A DNA stretch of 64,000 nucleotides, from assembly GCF_030165005.1 (NCBI RefSeq), contig NZ_JASNNW010000007.1:124001-188000 (forward strand), given 5' to 3'. Source of the stretch: Blastococcus capsensis. GTDB lineage: Bacteria > Actinomycetota > Actinomycetes > Mycobacteriales > Geodermatophilaceae. The notes below the pieces were generated by a model that ran no database searches, was not told the origin of the DNA, and saw only the letters and a program-made list of their open reading frames with translations. The position numbers and the translations under genes were made by a program. Shown here piece after piece: positions 36,131-44,856 of this stretch (positions are counted from its first letter, which is position 1; each line of letters begins with the position of its first letter).

Positions 36131-37383
36131 CGGAGGGCCCCCTTCAGCCGTCCAGCGGTGTCACGGGCGATCAGGAGCCGTTGCACTTCGTTCGTCCCGT
36201 CGTAGATCTGGGTCACCTTGGCGTCCCGGAGATAGCGCTCGATCCCGTGCACGGCCAGGTCGCCGACCCGTCCGAGCACCTTCGTGGCCGCCACGGCGAC
36301 CTGCCAGCCGATGTCGGTGCAGGTCTGCTTCATCAGCGCGATCGTGCCGCCGGCCGCCCCGCCGGTCCGGTCCACCTCGCGGGCGACGCCGAGGAGCGTG
36401 AGCCGGCCGCGCAGGATGGCGCCGCGCATGTCGGCCAGGGCGAAGGCCACGTCGGGCGGCAGGTCGGCGCCGTGCACCCGGTGCAGTGCGGCCAGCGCGT
36501 GCGCGTAGGCCCCCCGCGCCAGCCCGACGCCCTGCGCGGCCGCGCTGATCCGGGACTTCGTCACCGAGCTGACCACGATCGCCCAGCCCTCGCCCTCCCC
36601 GCCGAGGCGGTGGGAGACGGGTACCGGCGTCCGGTCGAAGAACACCTCCGCGGTGGTGGAGCCGTGCATCCCGGTCTTGGCCATGGGCGCGCCCCGGGAG
36701 AGCCCCGGGGCGTCGCCGTCGACGACGAACGCGGTGATGCCGCGCCGGCCGGCGCGCGGGTCGACGGTGGCGAAGCAGATGACCACGTCGGAGCGGTCGC
36801 CGGTGGTGATGAAGGTCTTCGACCCGGTGATCGCGTACCCGCATGCCCGCCCGTCCGCGTCCGTCTCGGCCACCGCGCGGGTCCGCAGGGACGAGGCGTC
36901 GCTGCCGGCCCCCGGTTCGGTGACGCCGAGCGAGCCGTACCGGCTGCCGTCGACCAGGCCGGGGACGTACTGCCGCGCGAGGTCGGGGCTGCCCGAGTGC
37001 AGGATCGGGGAGGCGGCGTGCATCTGGGTCATGTAGACCAGGCTCGTGGCCGGGCACCCGGCGGTGATCTCCTCCATCGCCGCCGCGTAGGCCACCGTGC
37101 TGTCCGCGCTCCCGCCGTGCTCCTCCGGCACCAGCAGACCGCCGAGACCGGCCCGGGCCAGCGCCTGGTAGCTGTCGTGGGCGAAGACGTGGTCCCGGTC
37201 GCGGGCGGCCGCGCCCGGGGCGACGTGCTCGGCGACCACCTCGCGGGTGCGCGTCCGTACCTCGCGCTCCCGAGGGTCGAGCAGCGCGTCGGCGACCTCC
37301 TCGTCCAGCGCGCCGTGCAGCGCGAGGTAGGCGTCCGGCTCGGCGTCGAACAGCGGTTCCCCGGCGGTGCGGGAGCCGGTCAT
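36127..37383 (-). CDS. Acyl-CoA dehydrogenase
   Basis: 418 residues with the full fold: GLLVPEEHGG, VTEPGAGSDASSLRT for FAD, KTFITTGD, and IYDGTNEVQR. The base position carries Asp (YDGT) instead of the commoner Glu (YEGT); this variant is also seen in ordinary actinobacterial enzymes, so by itself it does not prove alicyclic substrates. An unusual N-terminal extension of about 30 residues. It could introduce the ring double bond. ATG overlaps the hydratase stop. Confidence 0.92.
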   Translation of the reverse strand: MTGSRTAGEPLFDAEPDAYLALHGALDEEVADALLDPREREVRTRTREVVAEHVAPGAAARDRDHVFAHDSYQALARAGLGGLLVPEEHGGSADSTVAYAAAMEEITAGCPATSLVYMTQMHAASPILHSGSPDLARQYVPGLVDGSRYGSLGVTEPGAGSDASSLRTRAVAETDADGRACGYAITGSKTFITTGDRSDVVICFATVDPRAGRRGITAFVVDGDAPGLSRGAPMAKTGMHGSTTAEVFFDRTPVPVSHRLGGEGEGWAIVVSSVTKSRISAAAQGVGLARGAYAHALAALHRVHGADLPPDVAFALADMRGAILRGRLTLLGVAREVDRTGGAAGGTIALMKQTCTDIGWQVAVAATKVLGRVGDLAVHGIERYLRDAKVTQIYDGTNEVQRLLIARDTAGRLKGALR

Positions 37384-38186
37384 GCCTCCTCCTCCGGACG
37401 CGGGGCGGCGGCGAACCGCGGGGGGCGACGGGCCTTGAAGGCGGCGATGCCCTCGGCCGCCTCGGCGGAGCCGGTGACCAGGCCGGCCAGCGCGGTCTCG
37501 AACGCCAGGCCGGTCTCGAGCGGCGCGTCGGCTCCGTGCCGCAGCGCCAGCAGCACCGCCCGCACCGCCCGGGGCCCGCGGGCCGCCACCTGGGCGGCCA
37601 GCTCCTGCGCCGTCGCCAGCACGTCGTCGACCGGGACCGGCGGCACCGGCGTCAGGCCGAGGGCGTAGGCGCGGTCGGCGGGGATCCGGGCCCCGGTGAG
37701 CATGGTGTGCGCCGCGACCGGCTGCCCGACCCTGCGGACCAGCCGCTGGGTGCCGCCGTAGCCGGGCACGAGCCCGAGCCCGGTCTCGGGCAGGCCGAGC
37801 TGGGCGTTGTCGGCCAGGACCGCGAACGTGCACGCCAGCACCACCTCGAAACCGCCGCCCAGAGCCAGCCCGTTGACGGCGGCGACCACCGGGACGGGGC
37901 AGCGCTCGATCCGCCCGACCACCGCCTGACCGGCGCCGAGGACGTCGTAGGCGTCGTCGGCCGACAGCCCGGCGAGCTCGTCGAGGTCGGCGCCGGCGCT
38001 GAAGGCGCGGTGCCCGGTGCCGGTGAGCACGATCGCCCGGGCGCCATCGGCCGGGAGCCCGGCGAGTGCCGCGTCGAGGTCGCGCAGCACCCGGGCGTTC
38101 AGCGCGTTGTACACGTCGGGCCGGGTGATCCGGATGGTCGCCACCGGGCCGTCCCGGTCGACCTCGACGACGGCGGAGCCGCTCAC
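37380..38186 (-). CDS. Enoyl-CoA hydratase
   Basis: 268-residue crotonase: RPDVYNALNARVL, AFSAGADLDEL, LALGGGFEVVLAC, and LPETGLGLVPGYGGTQRL with one catalytic Glu. The first Glu of rat hydratase is replaced (LADNAQLG), as in many bacterial members with altered mechanism. It would hydrate the ring enoyl-CoA (BadK-like step). GTG overlaps the CaiB stop. Confidence 0.9.
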   Translation of the reverse strand: MSGSAVVEVDRDGPVATIRITRPDVYNALNARVLRDLDAALAGLPADGARAIVLTGTGHRAFSAGADLDELAGLSADDAYDVLGAGQAVVGRIERCPVPVVAAVNGLALGGGFEVVLACTFAVLADNAQLGLPETGLGLVPGYGGTQRLVRRVGQPVAAHTMLTGARIPADRAYALGLTPVPPVPVDDVLATAQELAAQVAARGPRAVRAVLLALRHGADAPLETGLAFETALAGLVTGSAEAAEGIAAFKARRPPRFAAAPRPEEEA

Positions 38187-39451
38187 GACACCCTCCTGCC
38201 GGCGGTGGGAGCAGGCGCGGCGACGGCGCCGGAGGCGAGGAGGCCGTCGATGGCCCCGGCATCGAATCCGGCCTGCCGCAGCACCTCGACCGTGTGCTCC
38301 CCGAGCTCGGGGAACCGCTCGTTGCGGGGCTCGGGGATCGACGCCAGCCGGAAGGGGCTGCGCACGCCGTTGAGCACGCCGTCGAAACCGGGGACCGGCA
38401 GGATCGCGCCCCGGGCGACCACCTGCGGGTCGGCCGTCACCTCGGCCAGCCCCTGCACGAGGGAGGCCGGCACGCCGGCGTCTCCCAGGACGGCGAGCCA
38501 CTCGGCCGCCGGCCGTCGCGCGAGGACCCCGGTGATCGCGGCGATGAGCTCCCCCCGGTGCGCACGCCGGCCGGCGTTGTCGCGGAGCCGGTCGTCGTCG
38601 GCGAGGGCGGTGAGGCCGACGGCGGCGCAGAACCGCCGCCAGATCACGTCGTTGCCGATCGCGATGACGATGTCCCGGTCGGCGGTCGGGAAGGGCTGGT
38701 ACACGGCCAGGACCGAGTCGGTCCCCCCGCTGGGAGCCGGCTCCGGCTCACCGGCCAGGTAGGCCGCCACCCGCGGCGCGAGCAGGGCCAGGTCGGAATC
38801 CAGGAGCGAGACGTCGACGAGGTCGCCCTGCCCGGTGGCGCGCTGCCGGACGACGGCGGCGGTGACGGCCAGCGCCGCCGCCATCCCGGTGACGATGTCG
38901 GAGAGCGCCGTCGAGACGCGCTGGGGGGATCCACCGGCCGGGCCGGTGACCGACATCAGGCCGGACCGGGCCTGGGCGACGAGGTCGTACCCGGGCAGCG
39001 CGGCGTCGGGCCCGGTCAGCCCGAGGCCCGACATCGCGCAGTAGACCAGCCGCGGATGGCGTGCCCGGACGTCGTCGGGGGTCAGCCCGAGGGGCGCGAG
39101 CTTCGACGGGTTGAGGTTCTCGACGAGGACGTCGGCGCCGGCTAGGAGCCGGTGGAGGACGGCGATCCCGTCCCCGGACCGGAGGTCGACCGCGACGCTG
39201 CGCTTGTTGCGGTTGGCCGAGGCGAACCAGGCGGATGCGCCGTCGACGCTCGGCGGGCTCCACCAGCGGGCGTCGTCACCGGTGCGTGGGCGCTCCACCT
39301 TCACGACGTCGGCGCCGAGGTCAGCCAAATACATGGAGGCGGTCGGGCCGGCGTAGGACGTCGACATGTCGATCACCCGGAGCCCCTCCAGGGGCGCCTG
39401 GCACCCCGCCCCGGTTCTCGTCGATGACACTGTTCCGCACCGCCCCTTCAT
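38183..39451 (-). CDS. CaiB/BaiF family CoA-transferase (second copy, operon head)
   Basis: 422 residues. LRVIDMSTSYAGPTASMYLADLGADVVKVE, NRNKRSVAVDLRS, catalytic Asp in LPGYDLVAQARSG, and FRLASIPEPR. Transfers CoA to a carboxylic acid, a likely entry reaction for the pathway. ATG 39451 is 20 bases after a -10 element; a GTG at 39430 preceded by AAGGGGCGG is an alternative start. Expressed from the divergent promoter at 39471-39500. Confidence 0.92.
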   Translation of the reverse strand: MKGRCGTVSSTRTGAGCQAPLEGLRVIDMSTSYAGPTASMYLADLGADVVKVERPRTGDDARWWSPPSVDGASAWFASANRNKRSVAVDLRSGDGIAVLHRLLAGADVLVENLNPSKLAPLGLTPDDVRARHPRLVYCAMSGLGLTGPDAALPGYDLVAQARSGLMSVTGPAGGSPQRVSTALSDIVTGMAAALAVTAAVVRQRATGQGDLVDVSLLDSDLALLAPRVAAYLAGEPEPAPSGGTDSVLAVYQPFPTADRDIVIAIGNDVIWRRFCAAVGLTALADDDRLRDNAGRRAHRGELIAAITGVLARRPAAEWLAVLGDAGVPASLVQGLAEVTADPQVVARGAILPVPGFDGVLNGVRSPFRLASIPEPRNERFPELGEHTVEVLRQAGFDAGAIDGLLASGAVAAPAPTAGRRVS

Positions 39452-39470
39452 GTCTCGCGGCCTGGGCCGA

Positions 39471-39500
39471 AACGTAGGCAGTCGACGCCGCGGGTGTCAA
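39471..39500 (-). promoter_or_regulatory. Promoter for the minus-strand catabolic operon
   Basis: On the minus strand, TTGACA (39500-39495) and TACGTT (39476-39471) with an 18-base spacer. The -35 is perfect. The palindrome at 39499-39511 overlaps the -35, so a bound repressor would block polymerase. Confidence 0.65.
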
Positions 39501-39511
39501 TGTCGGACATT
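39499..39511. promoter_or_regulatory. Operator-like palindrome 1
   Basis: AATGTCGGACATT: perfect AATGTC/GACATT inverted repeat around one G. Contains GT-N3-AC, the form recognised by FadR/FCD-type GntR regulators. A near-identical site lies at 39673-39685. Confidence 0.65.
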
Positions 39512-39657
39512 TAGGTGATCGCGATCCGCAACACAGCAGGCCCGCTTCCGGGACGCGATCGTGCGAGCCGCGCGGCGCTCACCAGGGGTGATAGGTACGA
39601 CAGCGTGTCGCAGTCGGCCGTGCCGTACGGACGCGACCGGCAACTGGACGGTGAGTC
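39512..39657. other. Non-coding divergent region, no gene seen
   Basis: Part of the 425-bp gap between the catabolic operon and the transporter gene. Apart from the two promoters and two palindromes annotated separately I see no open frame with coding character, no hairpin over 8 bp and no repeat. The 189 bases from 39688 to 39876 would be the transporter's 5' leader. Confidence 0.5.
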
Positions 39658-39687
39658 TTGACACAGCTGCTTAATGACCGACATTAT
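39658..39687 (+). promoter_or_regulatory. Promoter for the MHS transporter gene
   Basis: TTGACA (39658-39663), 18-base spacer and CATTAT (39682-39687). Palindrome 2 covers the -10. The transcript would have a leader of about 180 bases. Confidence 0.6.
39673..39685. promoter_or_regulatory. Operator-like palindrome 2
   Basis: AATGACCGACATT, differing at two of 13 positions from palindrome 1, and located on the -10 of the transporter promoter. The GntR regulator downstream (41260) is the obvious candidate to bind both. Confidence 0.6.
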
Positions 39688-39876
39688 CCCGGCACGCGTT
39701 TCCCGACCGCTCGACCGGTGGGCGGTGAGCGCGGCAGCGGAACCCCACAGGGCTCCTCCCGGCGACTCCGCCGGCTCCCGCCACGGCGGGCCCGGCCACC
39801 ACCTCGACGGGAGTCCCCCGGTCCCGACAGCAGGATCCGCGCTCGCGGAACCTGGCCCTGAGACGGAGGAAGAGGC

Positions 39877-41217
39877 ATGACGACAGCCGCGCAGGCCACC
39901 GACGAGCACGAACGGAATCGCAAGCACGCCCAGCGAGGCGCCTTCTACGGGTTCTACGTGGACATGTTCGACATCTACCTGCCGATCATCGCCCTGGCGC
40001 CCGCGATCGGGTACTTCATCTCCCCCGATCTCGACGCGTCCACCACGGCCGTCATCACCGGCATGATCTTCGCCGCGACGCTGGTCGGCCGGCCCCTCGG
40101 GGCGCTCATCTTCGGCCGCTACGCGGACATGCACGGGCGCAAGAACGCCACCGTCATCGCGGTCGCCGGCTTCGGCATCCTGACGATCGTCGTCGGACTG
40201 CTGCCCGGGTACCAGACCTGGGGGATCGGCTCGGTCGTCGTCTTCGTGCTGCTGCGCTTCGTCATCGGCATCTTCGTCGGCGGCGAGTACACCGCGGCCA
40301 GCCCTCTGGCGATGGAGTACTCCCCGAAGGAGAAGCGCGGTCTCAACGGTGGCCTGATCATGACCGGCTTCCCGCTCGCCTACGTCTCGGTCGCCGTGAT
40401 CACGTTCGTCATGCTGCAGATCGCCCCGGCCGGCGACCTCGACTCGCCGTACGTGCAGTGGGGATGGCGCATCCCGTTCTTCATCGGTGGCGCCATGGCC
40501 CTGGCCTTCGTCGCGTACTACCTGAAGAGCGTCCGGGAGTCGGAGCTGTTCGAGGGCAGCGGCGGCGGCGGGACCCCGGTGAAGGATCTGTTCACCGGCC
40601 AGAACCGCAAGAGCTTCATCCAGGTCTTCGTCCTCATGACCGGCTTCTGGCTCTCCTTGAACACCGTCACCGCCATCCTGCCCGGCCTGCTGGGCACCCA
40701 GAGCAACCTCACCCCGACCCAGATCAGCGTGACCCTCATCGTGGCGTACCTCGTGGTGGCCGTCATGTACGTCGTCTGCGCCGTCATCAGCCAGCGGACC
40801 GGCCGCCGGCCGTTCCTGATGGTGTGGGGCGGGATCGCCGGCATCGGCGGCACCGCGGTCTACGCCCTCTACCTGGCGACGAAGCCGCAGAACCTGTTCG
40901 TGGTCATGATCATGGTCACGGTCATCGCCGTGCTCGTGGTCTCGGTGTGGGGCCTCACGACCGTCTACATCAACGAGCGCTTCCAGACCGGGGTCCGGGC
41001 GACCGGCTTCGGGCTCGGCTACAGCCTGGCGGTGGTCATCCCCTCCTTCTACGCCTTCTACCAGTCCGGCCTGTCCGCCTTCATGCCCTTCGAGTGGACG
41101 GTGCTGCCGCTGCTGGTGATCGGCTGCGCGTTCATCACGGTCGGGGCGGCGATGGGTCCGGAGACCAAGGACGTCGACTTCGCCGCGGCGACGAAGGAGC
41201 CGGCACTCGAGCACTGA
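39877..41217 (+). CDS. MFS transporter, metabolite:H+ symporter (MHS) family
   Basis: 446 residues, 12 predicted TM helices. The loop-2/3 motif GRYADMHGRKNA, the F-VGGEYTAA segment and the paired-glycine cytoplasmic loops are MHS-like (relatives carry dicarboxylates, shikimate, proline or aromatic acids). ATG with GGAGGAAGAGG upstream. As the divergent partner of the catabolic operon it is the likely uptake system for the operon's substrate acid. Followed by its presumed regulator. Confidence 0.9.
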   Translation: MTTAAQATDEHERNRKHAQRGAFYGFYVDMFDIYLPIIALAPAIGYFISPDLDASTTAVITGMIFAATLVGRPLGALIFGRYADMHGRKNATVIAVAGFGILTIVVGLLPGYQTWGIGSVVVFVLLRFVIGIFVGGEYTAASPLAMEYSPKEKRGLNGGLIMTGFPLAYVSVAVITFVMLQIAPAGDLDSPYVQWGWRIPFFIGGAMALAFVAYYLKSVRESELFEGSGGGGTPVKDLFTGQNRKSFIQVFVLMTGFWLSLNTVTAILPGLLGTQSNLTPTQISVTLIVAYLVVAVMYVVCAVISQRTGRRPFLMVWGGIAGIGGTAVYALYLATKPQNLFVVMIMVTVIAVLVVSVWGLTTVYINERFQTGVRATGFGLGYSLAVVIPSFYAFYQSGLSAFMPFEWTVLPLLVIGCAFITVGAAMGPETKDVDFAAATKEPALEH

Positions 41218-41259
41218 CGGTCACCGACGCGACGGAGCCCTCCGCAGACGGGTGGCCAC

Positions 41260-42075
41260 ATGGAAGACAAACCCGGAACCCACCCCGAGCCCCCGCCGGG
41301 CGCCCCGGCCGGGGCGGGCCCTGGCAGACGAGGGGACGCAGTGGCGGAATCCGTGTCGGTGCACGGCAGCATCGGCAAGAAGGTGCTGCGGCCCCGCCAG
41401 CAGGTCGAGGACCAGATCAAGGCGGCCATTCTCTCCGGCTCGGTGCGTCCGGGCGACCGGCTGCCGGGCGAGGTCGAACTGGCCCGGCAGTTCGCGGTCA
41501 GCCGCACGACCGTGCGCGAGGCCCTGCGGTCCCTGTCCACGCAGAGCCTGATCACCAAGACCCCCGGGGCCGGGGGCGGCAGCTTCGTCCGCAACGTCGA
41601 CCACTCCGCGCTGCGCAGCGCGCTCGTCGACTCCGTGCACCACCTGCTCGCGCTCGGCACGATCGAGTTCGAGGAGGTCGCGCTGGTCCGGCAGCACCTC
41701 GAGGTGCCGGCCGTGCGCCTGGCGGCCGTCCACCGCACCGAGGAGGACCTGCAGGAACTGCGGGACATCGTGGCCCTGCAGAAGTCGATCTCGGTGGAGG
41801 ATCCCCGGGTGCCGGCCCTGGACGAGCAATTCCACGGGGCGATCGCCCGGGCCTCCGGCAACCGGGTGCTGGCCTCGTTCGTGAGCGCGCTGCACCTCGA
41901 GACCGAGCCGGTGCACTACCTCGACCTCTCCCCCGAGGTGGGCCGGACCACCGTGCGCCAGCACCAGCGGATCGTGCGCGCGCTCGCCGACCGGGATCCC
42001 GCAGCCGGCGAGGAAGCGATGATCGAGCACCTCACCTACCTGCGCGAGCACCTGCTGGCCTACCAGCAGCGCTGA
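41260..42075 (+). CDS. GntR-family regulator with FCD (FadR-like) effector domain
   Basis: 271 residues (or 244 from GTG 41341 with GAGGGGACG upstream). Winged helix about 40-105 with PGDRLPGEVELARQF and SRTTVREALRSL, then an FCD all-helical domain with conserved Asp/His (DEQFHGAIAR, EHLTYL). FCD domains bind small organic acids through a metal. 42 bp downstream of the transporter; candidate repressor of both divergent transcripts through the palindromes in the 39.5-39.7 kb gap. Confidence 0.9.
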   Translation: MEDKPGTHPEPPPGAPAGAGPGRRGDAVAESVSVHGSIGKKVLRPRQQVEDQIKAAILSGSVRPGDRLPGEVELARQFAVSRTTVREALRSLSTQSLITKTPGAGGGSFVRNVDHSALRSALVDSVHHLLALGTIEFEEVALVRQHLEVPAVRLAAVHRTEEDLQELRDIVALQKSISVEDPRVPALDEQFHGAIARASGNRVLASFVSALHLETEPVHYLDLSPEVGRTTVRQHQRIVRALADRDPAAGEEAMIEHLTYLREHLLAYQQR

Positions 42076-42138
42076 GCGGCCCGCCCCGCCCAGGGGCAGC
42101 AGGCCGCGCTGTCGTACCCGTGCGGCACGGTGCCCGGC

Positions 42139-42693
42139 ATGGACGTCTCCTTCACCGGTTCGGTCTTCCTCGGCATGAGCGTCGACGGGTTCATCGCCCG
42201 CCTCGACGGCGATCTCTCCTGGCGCACCGGCGGCGGCGAGGCCGGCGGTGCACCGGACGACGGCGCCGGCGGCGACTTCGGATTCGCCGAGTTCCTCTCC
42301 GGCGTCGACGCCCTGGTCATGGGCCGCGCCACCTACGAGTTCATCGCGCCGTTCGCCGACTGGCCCTACCAGGGGAAGCCGGTGCACGTGCTGAGCACCT
42401 CGCTGCCGGCCGACGTCGATCCGCGGATCACCGTGCACCGGTCGTTGGGGGAGACGGTGGCAGCGCTGGACGCGGCCGGGTACCGGCGGGTGTACGTCGA
42501 CGGCGGCCGGACGGTGCACGCGTTCCTCGCGGCCGGCCTGGTCTCGGACCTGACGCTGTCACGGGTCCCGGTGCTGATCGGCACCGGGTTGACGCCGTTC
42601 GGCGAGCTGGCCGCCGACGTGCCGCTCGAGCACGTCGGCACGCGCAGCTTCGCCGGCGGGATGGTGCAGAGCACCTACCGGGTGCGGCGGTAG
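42139..42693 (+). CDS. RibD/dihydrofolate-reductase-family protein
   Basis: 184 residues. FLGMSVDGFIARLDGDLSW, VMGRATYEF, and YVDGGRTVHAFLAAGL mark the RibD C-terminal/YyaP-like DHFR-fold family that reduces pterin-, pyrimidine- or other ring substrates with NADPH. The ATG 42139 is preferred; GTG 42130 would add three residues. No operon partner. Confidence 0.85.
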   Translation: MDVSFTGSVFLGMSVDGFIARLDGDLSWRTGGGEAGGAPDDGAGGDFGFAEFLSGVDALVMGRATYEFIAPFADWPYQGKPVHVLSTSLPADVDPRITVHRSLGETVAALDAAGYRRVYVDGGRTVHAFLAAGLVSDLTLSRVPVLIGTGLTPFGELAADVPLEHVGTRSFAGGMVQSTYRVRR

Positions 42694-42698
42694 CGCCC

Positions 42699-43328
42699 TC
42701 AGGCCGCCGGGGCGTCGACCGGGATCTCCGGCCCGAGGGCGGCGCCCTGCTGGAGCTCGAGGTCGTCGCCGGACCAGAAGCTGCCCGGGTCGTACCAGTT
42801 GCGCGGCCGGTCGCCGCTGAGCAGGCCCATCGCTGTGTACGTGGCGGCCACCAGCTCGGCGCAGTACACCGCCTCGGTGGTGGTCCCCCGGCGCAGCCGG
42901 CCGTTGACCCACCCGCCGGCCAGGTGCCGGGTGGTCGGGAAGGGCCGGCCGTCCATGCGGGCGATCGTGCGGAGGACGGCGTTCTCCATCTCCGGGGAAA
43001 CGCCACCGTCGTCCGCGGGGCCGACGAGCTGGCGGAGCCACGCCCGCTGGCCGTACTTCTGCCGCCAGGTCAGCACGGCGTCGCGCAGGTCGTGCAGCTG
43101 GACGCCGCGCTGGTGCCGGCCGGCCCACACGTCGGGCAGCGACCGGCCGAGCTCGGCGTGCCACAGCAGCGGAGGCAGGTCCTCCAGCACCACGGCCATG
43201 CCGACGTGGTTGACCGGGGCGTTGGTGAGGGTCTGGATGGCCCGGTCGGCGACCGAGGCGCCGCGGAAGACCCACACGTCGCCGGTGCGGGTGAGGTCGA
43301 CCGCCTCGTCGAGGGTCAGCGGGGGCAC
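42699..43328 (-). CDS. Papain-like hydrolase resembling permuted NlpC/P60 (YiiX/C92-type)
   Basis: 209 residues. A conserved His comes first (PVNHVGMAVVL) and the Cys late (AVYCAELVAATY), the order seen in permuted NlpC/P60 proteins (peptidase family C92). FRGASVADRAIQ resembles the family's opening. No signal peptide, so it would work in the cytosol. Function unknown; members act on lipid- or peptide-amide bonds. GTG start; convergent with the reductase by 5 bp. Confidence 0.65.
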   Translation of the reverse strand: MPPLTLDEAVDLTRTGDVWVFRGASVADRAIQTLTNAPVNHVGMAVVLEDLPPLLWHAELGRSLPDVWAGRHQRGVQLHDLRDAVLTWRQKYGQRAWLRQLVGPADDGGVSPEMENAVLRTIARMDGRPFPTTRHLAGGWVNGRLRRGTTTEAVYCAELVAATYTAMGLLSGDRPRNWYDPGSFWSGDDLELQQGAALGPEIPVDAPAA

Positions 43329-43345
43329 GGCGCTACGTTACGGAC

Positions 43346-43579
43346 GTGCGCCTCTGGAAGCTCCTGGGACTGGCCGGGCTCGCCGGCGTCGCCGCGACCG
43401 GCACCGTGCTGGCCCGCAATGAGCGGCAGCGCCGTGCGTACTCGCCCGACGACGTCCGCAGTCGCCTGCACGAACGGCACGCGGCCCTCGCCGCCGTCGC
43501 GGAGCCGGACCCCGTTCCGGGAGCCGAGCTGACCGCCGGCCGGAAGCACCGCCTCGCCCGCGTGCTGCGCCGCAGCTGA
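43346..43579 (+). CDS. Small membrane-anchored protein, unknown
   Basis: 77 residues. N-terminal TM helix LLGLAGLAGVAATGTVLA followed by a basic tail with two Arg-rich helices. GTG start 17 bp divergent from the previous gene. Such actinobacterial microproteins are common and unassigned; high third-position GC supports coding. Confidence 0.6.
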   Translation: MRLWKLLGLAGLAGVAATGTVLARNERQRRAYSPDDVRSRLHERHAALAAVAEPDPVPGAELTAGRKHRLARVLRRS

Positions 43580-43590
43580 CCGCGGGCGGC

Positions 43591-44079
43591 TCAGCCGGCC
43601 GACGGAGCGCCCGGCAGGACCACGATGCCGTCCTCGTCGGCGCACAGCCACTCTCCCTCGCGGAAGAGGACCCCGGCGAAGAGGACCGGCAGCCCGGTCT
43701 GGCCCGAGTGCAGACCGAGCTCGCTCTTGCGCGGGAACGCAGCGAGCGCCCGCACGCCGATCGGCTGCGCGGCGAGTTCGGCGACGTCCCGGACGCAGCC
43801 GTGCACGACCACCCCTGCCCAGCCGTTGGTCGCGGCGGCGACCCCGAGGTTCCCGCCCAACAGCGAGCACCGGCGCGATCCTCCGCCGTCCACCACCAGC
43901 ACCCGACCCTCCCCCGGCCTGCCGACCGCCTCGCGCACCAACGTGTTGTCCTCGAACACTTTCAGCGTCGTGATCGGGCCGGCGAAGGCCGACCGGCCGC
44001 CGAACGACTGAAGAACCGGCTCGCAGACCTGGGCCGAGGGGTGGGCGTCGCAGAGGTCGGTGGTGGCGGGAACAGGCAC
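43591..44079 (-). CDS. RraA / 4-hydroxy-4-methyl-2-oxoglutarate aldolase family protein
   Basis: 162 residues: [33 protein letters not shown], and GIVVLPG at the end. RraA itself (an RNase E inhibitor) has VRQ where this protein has Arg97-Asp98; the RD pair is what binds metal and pyruvate in HMG/CHA aldolases. Aldolase or oxaloacetate decarboxylase activity is therefore the better guess, and the organic-acid neighbours fit. GTG start; divergent from the GntR gene across a palindrome. Confidence 0.85.
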   Translation of the reverse strand: MPVPATTDLCDAHPSAQVCEPVLQSFGGRSAFAGPITTLKVFEDNTLVREAVGRPGEGRVLVVDGGGSRRCSLLGGNLGVAAATNGWAGVVVHGCVRDVAELAAQPIGVRALAAFPRKSELGLHSGQTGLPVLFAGVLFREGEWLCADEDGIVVLPGAPSAG

Positions 44080-44110
44080 GGCAACTCGCTCTCGGAGGCG
44101 ACAGGCTCTC

Positions 44111-44125
44111 GTTATAACCTATAAC
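44111..44125. promoter_or_regulatory. Palindrome between aldolase-like and GntR genes
   Basis: GTTATAACCTATAAC: perfect GTTATA/TATAAC arms around ACC, AT-rich in a GC-rich setting. It falls where both divergent promoters must lie and 26 bp before the GntR gene, so it is likely an operator of that regulator. TATAAC at 44120-44125 can also be the -10 of the GntR promoter. Confidence 0.6.
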
Positions 44126-44151
44126 AGTCGCCGTCACCAGAGGAGGAGTTC

Positions 44152-44856
44152 ATGGCCAGAGGAGCTGGCGAGGACCTCCCCTTCATGACGAAGGGCGACC
44201 TCGCCTACGCCCGCATCCGCGAACTCATCCTCTCCGGAGATCTCATCCCGGGCGCCGTGCTGCCGCAGGTCGCACTCGCCCGGACCATCGGCATGAGCAC
44301 CACTCCTCTGCGCGAGGCGCTCTGCCGGCTCAAGCAGGAAGGCCTGGTCGAGCTCGATGCGCACCGGGACGCCCGAGTACGCCCGCTGGATGCCACCGAG
44401 GCCCGCGATCTGCTGGAGGTGCGGGGTGCCCTCGACCCGCTGGCGGCGTCCCTCGCCACGCAGCGCCGGACCGACGCCGACCTCGCCGAGATCGCGGCCG
44501 CCCTCGCCGGCCTGGAGGCACTGCCCACCCGCCCCTCCACCGCCCAGCTGGAGAGCCACCACCGGTTCCACGCGGCCATCCACCAGGCCTCCCACAACGC
44601 CCTGCTGGTGCAGACGCTGGACGGCCTCTGGGTCAAGAGCGACCGTTACCGGCGGCACGGGCTCGAGACCGGGCGCAGCCAGGCCGAGCGCGATGCCCGG
44701 GCGACCGAGCACCGACTGCTGTTCGAGGCCGTCCGTGATCAGGACGCGGTGGCCGCGGCGGAGCTGATGCGCCGGCACGTGGCGAGCAGCCTCGGGGCCC
44801 GATCGGCCGATCGGCTGGCCGACGGCGGTGCCGGCACCGACCACCCCAGCCCGTGA
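44152..44856 (+). CDS. GntR-family regulator with FCD domain (VanR type)
   Basis: 234 residues. Winged helix with LILSGDLIPGAVLPQVALA and MSTTPLREALCRL, then an FCD domain (ESHHRFHAAIHQAS; EHRLLFEAVRD). AGGAGGAG precedes the ATG. The LDV-like divergent aldolase gene is the likely target. Overlaps the next MFS gene by 4 bp, so it may also control it. Confidence 0.9.
   Translation: MARGAGEDLPFMTKGDLAYARIRELILSGDLIPGAVLPQVALARTIGMSTTPLREALCRLKQEGLVELDAHRDARVRPLDATEARDLLEVRGALDPLAASLATQRRTDADLAEIAAALAGLEALPTRPSTAQLESHHRFHAAIHQASHNALLVQTLDGLWVKSDRYRRHGLETGRSQAERDARATEHRLLFEAVRDQDAVAAAELMRRHVASSLGARSADRLADGGAGTDHPSP

Noticed and set aside
36127-37383. Asp in YDGT of the acyl-CoA dehydrogenase as proof of alicyclic substrate
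   Set aside because: The same variant occurs in many ordinary actinobacterial acyl-CoA dehydrogenases, so it was not used as evidence.
40458-43532. Plus-strand open frame of over 1,000 codons spanning transporter, regulator and reductase
   Set aside because: Shifted-frame shadow of three well-recognised genes; repetitive Arg/Pro/Gly text.
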